Shown here: piece after piece, positions 53,608 through 63,156 of the stretch
How the letters are laid out: each line of letters begins with the position of its first letter
How positions within the stretch are numbered: the first letter of the stretch is position 1
Source: an uncultured Thermoguttaceae bacterium
Lineage (GTDB): Bacteria; Planctomycetota; Planctomycetia; Pirellulales; Thermoguttaceae
DNA: 64,000 nucleotides
NCBI GenBank assembly: GCA_938042245.1
Contig: CALIRO010000040.1
Coordinates: 1-64,000 of the forward strand
Direction: 5' to 3'
Position numbers and translations under genes: made by a program
The notes under the pieces: model-generated
The model's input: the letters and a program-made list of their open reading frames with translations, nothing else
The model's database searches: none
What the model was told of the DNA's origin: nothing

Positions 53608-56600
53608 ATGCTCCGAATAGTTTGGGCCTATCCCTATCTAGGGATAGCTATCCTAGGAGGACTGCTCTGGTGGCCAGACAGCAGCCAAGGTCTGGTTGTA
53701 TCGGCAGATTTTCCTCCCCAGGCCCCCCATTTTCGACAAGAAGACAGGACATTTTCCCCCTCTGAAGCACTCTCCCCACCGATACGCTCCGGTGGCACAG
53801 GCGCAAGCGGCACTTCTGCGGAAGGAGCCCTAGGGCAAACCATCTCCTCGGTGCCATCGGATGCAAGAAAGGGCCTGGGGAGTTCTCAGATGCCATTGCA
53901 GCCGTGGGACCCCGGTGACCAACAATATGCATTTGCTGTGGGGCTTTATGACCGGGGGGAGTGGGCCTTGGCTGCCCGGGAGTTTCAAAGCTTTCTGCGT
54001 CAATATCCCCAGCATCCCCAGGCCGGTCGGGCCAACTTCCTGCTGGCCGAGGCCCTCCTCCAACTAGGCCAATATGAGGATGCCTTGGTCCGGTTTAAGC
54101 AGTATTGGCAGCAGGAACCGGGAAGTCTCTGGGCAGCCAAAGCCCTGTTTCGAAGCGGCGAAGCCGCCTTTCTGGCTGGCAAAACCGACCAGGCTGCCAG
54201 CCTCTTGAAAGAGTTTTTAAACCGGTATCCTACCGATCCCTTAGGGGCTTATGCCTTGCTGTATCTGGGCCAACTGGCCCGAAAAGGCAACCAATGGTCC
54301 ACTGCCTCCGAGTATTTCCGGCAGGGTTTGGAGCGATTCCCGCAAAGTCCTCTCCAGCTAGAGTGCCAATTGGAACTGGCCAAAAGTTTAGAGGCCTTGG
54401 GAAAGGCAGAAGAGGCTCTTCGGCTTTATCAAACAGTCGCCCAGAAGGATTCCGGACCGGTTGCCGCAGAAGCCCAATTTCGATCGGCCGCTTTACTATA
54501 TAACCTCCAGCGGTATCCGGAGGCAGCCGCTGCCTTCCAGTTATATGAGAGGCGATTTCCAAACAGCGGGCAGGCTGCCTATGCCCGACTGTATCGGGGG
54601 TTTGCCCTGTTTCATCTGCACCATTGGCAAGAAGCCGAACAGTGTTTTGCTTCCTTGGCCGCCCTGGATTCCAGGCGGGCTTCATCGGGTATGGGGCTTC
54701 GAAAGCCCTCCTCAGGGACTCCACCAGCCAGTCCAAGCCCCCTCAGCCCCAGCATGATTGGCTCTGCTGCTGGTCCTGAAGCGCCAGGACCCTCTTTTTC
54801 CGGGCTTTTAGCTTTTTCTGGCCTTTCCCCAGAACAACTCCAATCCCTCCAGCGCCAGGGCCAATATTGGCTCGCCATGGTTCAACGTGAAGAAGGTCAA
54901 TGGGCTGAATCGGCAAAGACGTTTAGCCAATTGGCCCAAACTGCCGCCGAACCAGCCGACCAGGTGGAATGCCATTTTTATGCGGCTGACGGCTGGCTGC
55001 GCGCGCAGGAACCTAAAGCGGCTCTCCAACAATTCGAGTTGGCCCTGAAAGTGATCGACCAAAACACCGGCACAGAGCAAGCCTCTTCGGCTAACCTCTC
55101 CTCGGCGGGGACGGCAAACCAAGCAGCGGAAACCTCCCGGCCACAGCAGATTTCCCAATGGCTGGACAAAATTCTCCGAGGCAAACTGCAAACCGCTCTG
55201 CTCCTGCAGGATCATCAGCTCGCTGATCGCACCGCCAAGGAGTTTTTCCACCGCTGTGGGAACAGTCCCTTAGCCGCAGATGTGGCCCGTTGGCAGGCTC
55301 AATCCTTGATCCAACAAGAGCAATTTCAGGAAGCGATCCAGTTGTTGCAGCCCTGGGCGCAAAGGGCCCCTGGGCAGGATTTGGCTTGTCATATTCAGTA
55401 TTTATTGGCCTATGCTTATCGGGCCACTGGGCAACTCCAGGAGGCTCAGGCCCAAATTACCCTCCTGCTCCAAGCCAATCACCCTCAGTGGAAATTTTTA
55501 GCCCAGTTAGCCCAGGCCAACATCCTGATTGCTCAAAAGCAATACCAGCAGGCAGTGCCAGTACTGGAGGCGTATCTGGCTTCTGCCGCCGACCAACCGG
55601 ATCGCACTACCGCCCAGGCCCAATTGGCTCTTTGTTATGCATGGCTTGGACAAACGGACAAAGCTCAGGAGCTTTATAAGCAACTTGCGCAGAAGCATTC
55701 GGCCGATTCTTGGTTTGTCGGCTGGAGCGAGCAAGTGGCCGAGGCCGCCTTAGAAACCGGAAATGTTGCCTGGGCCAGGAATCTTTTTGAGCAATTGGCC
55801 AATCAGGCGGAACCAGCCTATGCCCAACGGGCGTTGCTTGGTCTGGGTTGGACCCAATATCGGGCGGGGCAATTTCCAGAAGCCGCGGCTACGTTGGCCC
55901 GACTGTTGGCTATGGAGAAAGTTTCAGCGCCGTTGGCTGCCGAAGCCGCCTTCTTGCGTGCCAGGCTCCTGGCCAAACTTCGCCAACCAGATGGAGCGTT
56001 GGCCCTGTTCGAAATGGTAGTGGACAAATATCCTGATACCAAGTGGTTTGGCCCGGCTCTTTTGGCGGCCGGTCGGCTAGAGGCGCAAATGGGCCAGCAT
56101 ACCCAGGCAGTCCAACGCTTCCAACGCTATGTGCAAACTTTCCCTCAGGCCTCCGATCTGGATACTGCCCTGTATGATTGGGCTTGGAGCCTAAAAGAAT
56201 TGGGACAGGCCGACCAAAGCCAAAAACTGTTCGAACGCATCCATCACGAATTTCCCCAAAGCCCTTATTGGGCCGAAGTTACCCTCCGATTGGCTCAGCA
56301 GGCCTACCAATCGCACCAGTATGAACGGGCCCGTCAGTTGGCGTCGGCTGTATTGGCCCATTCAGCTCCAGACCTGCGCCCCTACGCCTTGTACTTGCAA
56401 ATGCAGATAGCGGCTTCCCAAGCAGACTGGGATTCGGTCAGCCAATTGGTCCACCAATTGCTCCAACAGCATCCGGGAAGCCCTCTACAGATCTATGCCG
56501 AGTTTTGGCAGGTAGAGCTAATGTTTAGGAAAAAAGATTTTCAGACTGCCGGAAAGCTCTTGGAGAACTTCGCCAAAAAGTATCCTTCCCCACCAGCAGG

Positions 56601-57396
56601 GCTGGCCCCGCTGGTAGGACTCCGACAGGCCCAACTGCTAGCTCACCAGGGCCGATGGGATGAGGTCATTCAGGCTGCCAGCCGCCTCCGAGACCAATAT
56701 CCCCAGTTTGACCAACTCTATGAGGCCGATTACCTGCTAGGACGGGCTTTGGCCAGGAAAGCCCGTTTCGACGAAGCCAGGGAAGCTTTCCAACGGGTCA
56801 TCCGGTCCCCCCAGGGCGCCCACACGGAAACAGCCGCCATGGCCCAGTGGTATATCGGAGAAACCTACTTCCACCAACAGGATTATCAGACGGCATTACG
56901 TGCGTATCTGTTAGTGGAGGTACTATACGCATATCCAGAGTGGCAAGCTCTAGCCCTTCTGGAAGCCGCCCGATGCCATCAAAAGCTCGGCCACCAGGAA
57001 CAAGCGCAACAGCTCTATGAGCGCCTCCTGAGAAGGTTTCCTGATACCGCCGCCGCCCGTCAGTATCGCCAACACCTTGGCGGCTCTGCTGGCCAGCCGC
57101 CAAGTGCCTCCTCCGAACCAACTTCGGCTCCAAATCCCTCGGTCCCGGATAGCTTCTCCCCAAAGGTCCCCATCTCAGAACCCCCCTCGGATCGACCTGA
57201 AAAAAACCCTTTCCAACTCCAGCAAAACTCCGGTTGGAAAAGCCCCCGTGTGGTCATTACCCCGATAGAAAAATATTTTCACATAAATTTCTTTGATTGC
57301 CTTTTCCCACGGAACACGCCCAAGTTCCAAAAAATTCCTATGCCCAGGATGACTCTGGAAGTTTTGAGATTTCCTTCCTTTTCCTTTTTCACGTAA
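53608..57396 (+). CDS. Large exported TPR protein
   Basis: 1262 residues. A hydrophobic N-terminal segment (LRIVWAYPYLGIAILGGLLWW) acts as signal or anchor, and a disordered region follows. From about residue 95 to 1150 there are long arrays of tetratricopeptide-like repeats, each with A-x-x-x-Y or F-x-R-x-P-x-S-P-type patterns (for example FQSFLRQYPQHPQAGRANFL, RFQRYVQTFPQASDLDTALY). This matches periplasmic TPR scaffolds related to YbgF/CpoB, which work beside TolQ/TolR-like motors. The last 40 residues are hydrophobic and odd (IEKYFHINFFDCLFPRN), as if the original stop were lost. The ATG at 53608 has AAGGGGC upstream; an in-frame GTG at 53581 sits right on AAGGAGG. The next gene starts 14 bp after the stop. 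Confidence 0.85.
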   Translation: MLRIVWAYPYLGIAILGGLLWWPDSSQGLVVSADFPPQAPHFRQEDRTFSPSEALSPPIRSGGTGASGTSAEGALGQTISSVPSDARKGLGSSQMPLQPWDPGDQQYAFAVGLYDRGEWALAAREFQSFLRQYPQHPQAGRANFLLAEALLQLGQYEDALVRFKQYWQQEPGSLWAAKALFRSGEAAFLAGKTDQAASLLKEFLNRYPTDPLGAYALLYLGQLARKGNQWSTASEYFRQGLERFPQSPLQLECQLELAKSLEALGKAEEALRLYQTVAQKDSGPVAAEAQFRSAALLYNLQRYPEAAAAFQLYERRFPNSGQAAYARLYRGFALFHLHHWQEAEQCFASLAALDSRRASSGMGLRKPSSGTPPASPSPLSPSMIGSAAGPEAPGPSFSGLLAFSGLSPEQLQSLQRQGQYWLAMVQREEGQWAESAKTFSQLAQTAAEPADQVECHFYAADGWLRAQEPKAALQQFELALKVIDQNTGTEQASSANLSSAGTANQAAETSRPQQISQWLDKILRGKLQTALLLQDHQLADRTAKEFFHRCGNSPLAADVARWQAQSLIQQEQFQEAIQLLQPWAQRAPGQDLACHIQYLLAYAYRATGQLQEAQAQITLLLQANHPQWKFLAQLAQANILIAQKQYQQAVPVLEAYLASAADQPDRTTAQAQLALCYAWLGQTDKAQELYKQLAQKHSADSWFVGWSEQVAEAALETGNVAWARNLFEQLANQAEPAYAQRALLGLGWTQYRAGQFPEAAATLARLLAMEKVSAPLAAEAAFLRARLLAKLRQPDGALALFEMVVDKYPDTKWFGPALLAAGRLEAQMGQHTQAVQRFQRYVQTFPQASDLDTALYDWAWSLKELGQADQSQKLFERIHHEFPQSPYWAEVTLRLAQQAYQSHQYERARQLASAVLAHSAPDLRPYALYLQMQIAASQADWDSVSQLVHQLLQQHPGSPLQIYAEFWQVELMFRKKDFQTAGKLLENFAKKYPSPPAGLAPLVGLRQAQLLAHQGRWDEVIQAASRLRDQYPQFDQLYEADYLLGRALARKARFDEAREAFQRVIRSPQGAHTETAAMAQWYIGETYFHQQDYQTALRAYLLVEVLYAYPEWQALALLEAARCHQKLGHQEQAQQLYERLLRRFPDTAAARQYRQHLGGSAGQPPSASSEPTSAPNPSVPDSFSPKVPISEPPSDRPEKNPFQLQQNSGWKSPRVVITPIEKYFHINFFDCLFPRNTPKFQKIPMPRMTLEVLRFPSFSFFT

Positions 57397-57410
57397 GGAC
57401 ACGGCAGGCC

Positions 57411-58367
57411 ATGGAATACGAAGGCCAAGATTTTTACGCATCTCCTTCCCTCGTGTACCGAGCTGAAGCCTGGATCCTTTTGGGGGGTCTGATAGGGGGC
57501 CTGCTGGCGCTGTGGCCTGGCAAAGTCGGAGCTGGGGAGGGAGCAGAGCGGACTGCGCCGCCGGCGGCTTCGTCCCCTTCTGGGCAAAACCCTTCTTGGC
57601 AGCCAGCGCCGGCCTCTTCCCCAGCAGGTCAAGAGCCGCTTTTGCCACCCACTCTCCAGCAATTCATCCCCACCCGGAACCTATGGGACATTATGCGGCA
57701 AGGCGGCCCCCTGATGATCCCCATTGCGCTGTGTTCGGTCATTATGGTGGCCTTGGCCCTCGAGCGGATGGTCAGTCTGCGTCGCACTCGGGTGATCCCA
57801 AAACCCTTTGTCAAACGTTTCCTTCAGCAGATGGAGGAGGGCACGCTGGACCGGGAGACCGCTTTGCAATTGTGCGAGGAAAACGGCAGTCCTGTGGCCG
57901 AGGTCTTTGCCGGGGCGGTGCGCAAATGGGGCCGACCTTCCGTGGAAGTAGAACAAGCGATCATCGATGCGGGCGAACGGGTAACCAACGGCCTGCGCAA
58001 ATACTTGCGGGTCTTTAATGGCATTACCACCGTAGCGCCGCTTTTGGGCCTTCTGGGCACGATTTCCGGCATGATCCAGGCTTTCAATGCCCTAGCTCTG
58101 TCGGATCCAGCAGGTCGGACCCGGCCCCAACTGCTGGCCGAGGGAATTGCCAACGCTCTTTTGACCACGGCAGCCGGTCTGTGTGTGGCCATACCCGCCT
58201 TAATCCTTTATCTATATTTTTTGGGGCGGGTGGACCGGCTGGTGATGGAAATCGACTCACTTGGTGAACAGTTGGTGCCTATGATCTGCGCCGAAGAAAT
58301 GGGCAACCGGCCTGCTAAACAACAAGCCAAATCTCGCCGGACCCGACAAGAAACCGGCGTCCCCTAA
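57411..58367 (+). CDS. exbB: MotA/TolQ/ExbB proton-channel protein
   Basis: Inner-membrane stator subunit of a proton-driven envelope motor (Tol or TonB type). It has an extra N-terminal part: one membrane span (about 20-37), then a disordered periplasmic linker. The core follows, with spans at about 105-125 (GPLMIPIALCSVIMVALALE), 200-225 (FNGITTVAPLLGLLGTISGMI) and 245-275 (GIANALLTTAAGLCVAIPALILYLYF). The T-V-A-P-L-L-G-L-L-G-T-x-x-G-M signature is exact. I start at ATG 57411, which follows the TPR gene closely. Partner exbD follows 96 bp later. Confidence 0.93.
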   Translation: MEYEGQDFYASPSLVYRAEAWILLGGLIGGLLALWPGKVGAGEGAERTAPPAASSPSGQNPSWQPAPASSPAGQEPLLPPTLQQFIPTRNLWDIMRQGGPLMIPIALCSVIMVALALERMVSLRRTRVIPKPFVKRFLQQMEEGTLDRETALQLCEENGSPVAEVFAGAVRKWGRPSVEVEQAIIDAGERVTNGLRKYLRVFNGITTVAPLLGLLGTISGMIQAFNALALSDPAGRTRPQLLAEGIANALLTTAAGLCVAIPALILYLYFLGRVDRLVMEIDSLGEQLVPMICAEEMGNRPAKQQAKSRRTRQETGVP

Positions 58368-58463
58368 CCAACCCCCAAGCTCCGCAACGCCAAGCGAAAG
58401 GGTTTCACCCAAGGTACTGTTTCCTTCCGCTCGATTGGCCGCCATTACGAGGAGGCCTCCTCG

Positions 58464-58901
58464 ATGCCGCTGAAAACCCATCAGGATGAATTGCCCCAAC
58501 TAAATATGACGCCCATGATCGACTGCGTCTTTTTGCTTTTGATTTTTTTCTTGGTAGCCACTCGCCTGGAAGAGCAGACGCCGCAAATTCCCCTTCGGTT
58601 GCCGGAGGTCGTCGATCGGGGGGCTTTAAGTCCAGCGCCGGAGAAACTGGTGGTCAGCGTATATCGAGATGGTTCGATTACCTTGGACAATCGTCCGGTT
58701 AGCCTCGAGGAGCTGACTGTCCAACTGGCGGCCCTGCGACGGCACTATCCGGACCTGGCTGTCATGGTCCGAGGCGACGCCCGGGTGCCCTACCAGCAGG
58801 TCGCTCAAGTCCTGAATGCATGTAAACAGGCTGATATCCGCCAGCTGAATATCTCCGTCCGTACTGTTTCCCCGGAGAGTCCCTTGCCGGCAACCCCCTG
58901 A
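58464..58901 (+). CDS. exbD: ExbD/TolR biopolymer transport protein
   Basis: Partner of ExbB: one N-terminal span (PMIDCVFLLLIFFLVAT) with the essential membrane Asp (D20) that carries protons, then a periplasmic domain of about 100 residues. Length 145 is typical. GAGGAGG precedes the ATG. It sits between exbB and the toroid protein gene and is part of a probable four-gene unit. Confidence 0.93.
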   Translation: MPLKTHQDELPQLNMTPMIDCVFLLLIFFLVATRLEEQTPQIPLRLPEVVDRGALSPAPEKLVVSVYRDGSITLDNRPVSLEELTVQLAALRRHYPDLAVMVRGDARVPYQQVAQVLNACKQADIRQLNISVRTVSPESPLPATP

Positions 58902-59088
58902 AACACAAAACCGCCATATTCTCCGGGATGAGTATACTTTATTGCACACAAAAGGGTCTTGAGGAAAATGGAGCGATTTTGGTTTCATGCAGATGGAACC
59001 TAGAGAGGTTTTGGAGGTATCAGGGACCAAAACGGTGGCCAAAACACCAGCAGGATTCCCAAGCACGCCTTTGGGAGCCTAGGACGCC

Positions 59089-61191
59089 ATGTGGGCTGTC
59101 CGAATGGGAAAATTACTGGAATATCTTACAGGCCGAGGACTTTTGTTTGGTCTGCTTTGGGCTGGGCTAGCCTGCCTAAGCGTAGCCCTTGCCGCATTGC
59201 TTTGGACCCGATGGGGACGATCTCAGCCGTTACGCAAATGCTTGGCACTGTCGCTGTTAGCGCATCTGTTGTTTGCCATCTATTCGACCACCATCGAGAT
59301 TTTCGTGGGAGCCACCTTGCCCGCCGAGGAGCCCGGCATTCAGGTTCACCTGGTAGGCGAAGACAGCCAGGCCCAGACTCCTTCCCAGATCACCGGCGCC
59401 GGAAGCACCCCTATTTGGGAACAGCTCGTTGGGGAGAAAGCGCCGGTGTTGCTTCAGGAGCCAGATCGCCAGCCTCCCTCGCTTCCCCAAGCTCAGCGCA
59501 GTGTAGAGGTCCAGCGATTCCTTTCGGAGCTTCGGATGCCGCTTGTTCCCGCAAAGCCGCAGCCAGATGCCTCGGTGGCCCGGTTGACGCCGCCTCCAAT
59601 CCAGGCAGACACTGCTGGGCAGCGGATTCGGCCGCCTCAGCCCCCAGAACCCGTCTCCGTGCCTCCGCCGATGCAAAACCAACCAGCCCCGCACCCGTTG
59701 CCGTTGGAAGGCCTGTTCCTCCAGGCTTCTCCTCGGCCAGGTCTTGGCAATCCGGAACGGTTGCCGGCCCCCGGTGCACCGGCTGGTCTACTGGAAATCC
59801 ATTTACCCAAGCCACCGAATCCCCAGCTCCCTTTGGGCAGTTCTGCTCCTTCCAGTGTACCCCCCCCGAAAGTTGTGCCAGAGCTGAGGACGGATTCCCC
59901 TGGCTTGGATTCTGCTGGGTTTGGGCCAGCCGATCGTTGGCTTCCCCAGGCAAGTGCCAGGCCATCCCCGGCGTTTGACCCTTCGATTCCTGGAAATCCT
60001 TCCGGAGCCCACCCGGTTGGAGCGTCAGGGATTGCGAAGCCCCCTCCGTTTCTGAATCCTCCGGCACCGCCCGGTCCAGGAGAACTGCCCAAGTTGTATC
60101 AGGCCCGAACGGCTCCAGACCGCCAGCAATGGGCCGCCCAACATGGAGCTACCGAACAGACAGAAAAAGCCGTCCAGGCTGCCTTAGCCTGGCTAGCCGC
60201 CAATCAAGAACCCGATGGCCGATGGGATGCCGCCCGTCATGGTGCGGGACGAGAACTCTTTGTCGGAGGCCGAGATCGCCAAGGTTCCGGCGCCCAGGCC
60301 CACACCGCCACTACAGGACTGGCCCTGTTGGCCTTTCTAGGCCGAGGCTACACCCACCAACAAGGCCAATACCAAAAAACCCTCGCTCAAGGGCTGGACT
60401 ATCTTCTGCGAAACCAAGCACCGGATGGCCACCTGGGCGGACAAGCTGATTTCTACGCCTTCATGTATTGCCATGGCATTGCCACCTTGGCCCTGAGCGA
60501 AGCCTACGGGATGACCCAAGACGTTCGGCTCCGCGAACCCCTGCGTCAGGCAATTACCTACAGCTTGGCCGCCCAACATCCCGAACAAGGCGGGTGGCGC
60601 TATCGGCCCCGAGAACCTGGCGACACCAGCCAATTGGGCTGGCAACTGATGGCCCTCAAAAGCGCCGAACTGGCCGGCCTAGGGATTCCCCACGCCGCCA
60701 AACAAGGGGCTTGGCGATTCTTACAGAGTGTATCCAGCGGACGGCAGGGCGGCTTGGCAGCCTATCGGGCTTTGGAAACGCCCAGCCCCGCCATGACCGC
60801 CGAAGCCCTGCTGTGCCGATTATTCCTCGGGCAACCACCCACCGATCCTGCCTGCCAGGAAGCCGCCCAGTATCTCCTCCAGCACCTGCCTGGCCAATCC
60901 GAAGCCAATCTTTACTATTGGTACTACGGCACTCTAGCCATGTTCCAAATGGGCGGCCCCTACTGGAAGAGCTGGAACGAAGCCCTGCAAAAGACCCTTC
61001 TGCCCCGCCAGCAAACCACTGGCCCCTTGGCCGGCAGTTGGAACCCGGACACTCGCTGGGACAATTATGGCGGCCGGGTCTATGCGACCGCTCTGTCGGC
61101 CCTGTGCCTGGAAGTCTATTACCGGTATCTGCCCTTGTATGTGCATGCGGCCGAAGGTGCGTTAGGACCGGGAGACTCTGCCAACCGGTAA
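59089..61191 (+). CDS. Membrane-anchored alpha/alpha-toroid (prenyltransferase/squalene-cyclase-repeat) protein
   Basis: 700 residues. Two membrane segments come first (about 18-39 and 49-74). Then a Pro/Ala/Gln-rich stretch of roughly 280 residues, reminiscent of the TonB periplasm-spanning arm. From about 355 to the end is an alpha/alpha toroid with repeats like ALAWLAANQEPDGRWD, GLDYLLRNQAPDGHLGG, ITYSLAAQHPEQGGWRYR and WDNYGGRVYATALSALCLE. These QW-type repeats occur in squalene/hopene cyclases, prenyltransferases and complement-like proteins. The cyclase DxDD acid motif is not seen, so catalysis is doubtful. The order TPR-ExbB-ExbD-toroid suggests the toroid is the effector energised by the motor. 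Confidence 0.8.
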   Translation: MWAVRMGKLLEYLTGRGLLFGLLWAGLACLSVALAALLWTRWGRSQPLRKCLALSLLAHLLFAIYSTTIEIFVGATLPAEEPGIQVHLVGEDSQAQTPSQITGAGSTPIWEQLVGEKAPVLLQEPDRQPPSLPQAQRSVEVQRFLSELRMPLVPAKPQPDASVARLTPPPIQADTAGQRIRPPQPPEPVSVPPPMQNQPAPHPLPLEGLFLQASPRPGLGNPERLPAPGAPAGLLEIHLPKPPNPQLPLGSSAPSSVPPPKVVPELRTDSPGLDSAGFGPADRWLPQASARPSPAFDPSIPGNPSGAHPVGASGIAKPPPFLNPPAPPGPGELPKLYQARTAPDRQQWAAQHGATEQTEKAVQAALAWLAANQEPDGRWDAARHGAGRELFVGGRDRQGSGAQAHTATTGLALLAFLGRGYTHQQGQYQKTLAQGLDYLLRNQAPDGHLGGQADFYAFMYCHGIATLALSEAYGMTQDVRLREPLRQAITYSLAAQHPEQGGWRYRPREPGDTSQLGWQLMALKSAELAGLGIPHAAKQGAWRFLQSVSSGRQGGLAAYRALETPSPAMTAEALLCRLFLGQPPTDPACQEAAQYLLQHLPGQSEANLYYWYYGTLAMFQMGGPYWKSWNEALQKTLLPRQQTTGPLAGSWNPDTRWDNYGGRVYATALSALCLEVYYRYLPLYVHAAEGALGPGDSANR

Positions 61192-61862
61192 CTTCCCGGT
61201 GGGCAGCAGATCGAAGGGCTTTCCCCCCCTAACTTGAGGGCCCATCTCCACCTACGCCTACCCCCCTGCAACCTCTGCAGGGGTTTGACAGGCTTGCGCC
61301 CGTTATTAAAATAGAGTTAAGCCCCTGGGTTGTCCGGCCAACCTGCTCTAGGTTTTCTCCGGCCAATGCTCGTATATTTCCCTAACAGCGTGTTTGCCAA
61401 GGCCGGAGGCAACCAACCATTTCGCCTCTGCCCTGGCAGTGCGGGCTCCCGTATCCGCTTCTGCCCACTATGGGCCAGACCGGTTGACCCGAAGGCCAAA
61501 GCGGGTGAAGAGGTCTTTTTTGCCATTCCCACGCAAGGGGGAACCCAGGACTTGCCAGCGGTGGGCTCCGGTCCACATTGGCCTCTCTGTGGGGCAAAAG
61601 GCCCCCCAACCTATCGGTTTGGCCAGGTAAGCAGAAGCTGAGCGGGTAAGTTCCTGCGGCCTTTTCCCGGGGCTGGTTACCTGAGGTAAAAAGGGCCTCT
61701 CCAAATACGAGGGATGTAAGTAAAATAAAAGCAGAACCGAGGGAAGGGCGTCGGCCAAAATATCCAGGTCCTTAAACCCTTCACCCCCACCCCGCCCAAG
61801 CAGTCTCCCTCGGAGCGTATGAGTTTGGTTCCGGAATATATTTTTCCAGAAAGGCGCTGGTA
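61192..61862. other. Spacer between the toroid and tatA genes
   Basis: No gene is seen in about 670 bp. A terminator-like hairpin lies at 61263-61285; otherwise nothing is recognised. Confidence 0.45.
61263..61286 (+). terminator. Possible terminator of the exb-toroid unit
   Basis: The perfect stem CCCCTGCA / TGCAGGGG has a 5-nt loop and is followed by only three T residues, 71 bp after the stop codon of the toroid gene. Confidence 0.4.
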
Positions 61863-62084
61863 ATGGGAACATTGGCCTACATTTTTGGCATTGGTACTAC
61901 CGAATTGTTGGTCATTGCCATTTTGACGCTGATTCTGTTCGGCAATCGGCTTCCCAGCGTGATGCGTTCGTTGGGCCGCGGCGTAGTAGAATTCAAAAAA
62001 GGCATCCAAGGGATTGACGAGGATTTGGACGATTCTCCTGCCCCCGCGAACAAAAAGTCCGAACACTCCACCGCCGATCGCTAA
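61863..62084 (+). CDS. tatA: Twin-arginine translocase subunit TatA
   Basis: Pore-forming subunit of the Tat system. 73 residues: a short membrane helix (about 10-27, TELLVIAILTLILFG), the hinge FGNRLPSVMRSLGRGV, then an amphipathic helix VEFKKGIQGIDED and an acidic tail. The ribosome site is weak. A second Tat-like gene follows 12 bp later; tatC is not in the window. Tat-type exported proteins in the window (40279, 63477) need this system. Confidence 0.93.
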   Translation: MGTLAYIFGIGTTELLVIAILTLILFGNRLPSVMRSLGRGVVEFKKGIQGIDEDLDDSPAPANKKSEHSTADR

Positions 62085-62096
62085 GAGTTCAGCCGT

Positions 62097-62444
62097 ATGT
62101 GCCACGGGATCTTTGCGTTTTTCTCCTTCGGCCCTACGGAGATGTTGATCATTCTGCTGCTGGCAGTGCTGCTTTTTGGAAAACGGCTGCCAGAGGTGGC
62201 TAGATCCATTGGAAAAAGTCTCAGCGAGTTCCAGCGGGGAGTCCAGAGCATTCAACAGGAATTGCAGGCCACCCTTCAGGAAGAAGCCGACGCTACTGCC
62301 TCTGCCCAGCCCACCCCCGCTCGGCCTAACCCAGAAGACCACGAGGAAACCTTAGCTCCCAAGTTCGAGCCACCCCCATTGCCCCCACAACCCCTAGAAG
62401 TTGCTGAAACAAACCCTTTGCCCGAAACCCCAGCCCGTTCGTAG
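62097..62444 (+). CDS. TatA/TatB-like protein
   Basis: 115 residues. A membrane helix (FGPTEMLIILLLAVLLFG, about 11-28) and KRLPEVARSIGKSLSEFQRGV amphipathic helix are followed by a Pro/Ala-rich tail. The longer tail makes TatB possible, but the F-G-x-x-E-M and FGKRLPE signatures are TatA-like. It is adjacent to and likely co-transcribed with tatA. The start is the ATG at 62097, with only TAAGAG upstream. Confidence 0.88.
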   Translation: MCHGIFAFFSFGPTEMLIILLLAVLLFGKRLPEVARSIGKSLSEFQRGVQSIQQELQATLQEEADATASAQPTPARPNPEDHEETLAPKFEPPPLPPQPLEVAETNPLPETPARS

Positions 62445-63082
62445 CATCTGTCCCGCATCCACCTAGGGAAGACCCCTACCAGAAGTAGCCTTTCCCTTGC
62501 CCATCCTTGGCGGAATATCTACCCATCCTTGGATGGCTATATTCTCGTGGCTATGGGAAAACCGTTTCCGGTACAGGAGGGCCAAACCCATCTAACCTGA
62601 GAAAACCTGACCCCCAGAAGGAAATCTCCCTGACCCCGGAGAACATCCCCAGGGGAGGGGGATTCGTTCCTCAGCGGACCTTTCCCCCCAGGGGATAAGC
62701 CCCCCGGCCCTGGAAAACCTGGCACCAAAGCCATATACGGTTTCTCGATGGGATGCCGGAGAACGGGGGATAGCAAGCTACGCCGGCGAACCTTCCATCA
62801 GAGTCATATATTGTTTTTTCCCACCCCCTTATCACAACTACCCTAGGCGCCCTGTCTTGGCATTTGCTGGGGATAATGATAGATTATGAGTAGATTGTTC
62901 CATCTATTTTTGATGTGATGGGAGGAGGTGTGGATTATCTTTGGTTTTTCTGGCTGAGGGCGATAACTAGCGAAAGGGTTATCCCTCAACAAGGGTAGGG
63001 ATACAAGAGTTCAATGATTCTATAAAACCAATTCCTGTTTCCCTGGAAGGAACTTTCCCCAGCTCCGAAGATTGTTAGATAT
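62445..63082. other. Spacer upstream of tRNA-Val
   Basis: No gene is visible in about 640 bp. Two GGGTTATCCC/AGGGTAGGGAT-like short repeats sit near 62975-63002. A TATAAA lies near 63021 upstream of the tRNA, with no clear -35. Confidence 0.4.
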
Positions 63083-63156
63083 GGGCGGCTAGCTCAGTTG
63101 GTTAGAGCGCCATCCTCACACGGTGGAGGTCGCGCGTTCGAATCGCGCGCCGCCCA
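63083..63156 (+). tRNA. tRNA-Val (anticodon CAC)
   Basis: Full cloverleaf: acceptor GGGCGGC / GCCGCCC, D arm GCTCAGTTGGTTAGAGC, anticodon stem CCATC / GGTGG with loop CTCACAC (anticodon CAC), 5-nt variable loop AGGTC, T arm GCGCG-TTCGAAT-CGCGC and discriminator A. The 3' CCA is not encoded. Confidence 0.96.

Noticed and set aside
59089-61191. Squalene-hopene cyclase
   Set aside because: The toroid repeats are present, but the DxDD catalytic motif is not visible and the N-terminal spans and Pro-rich arm are foreign to the cyclases.
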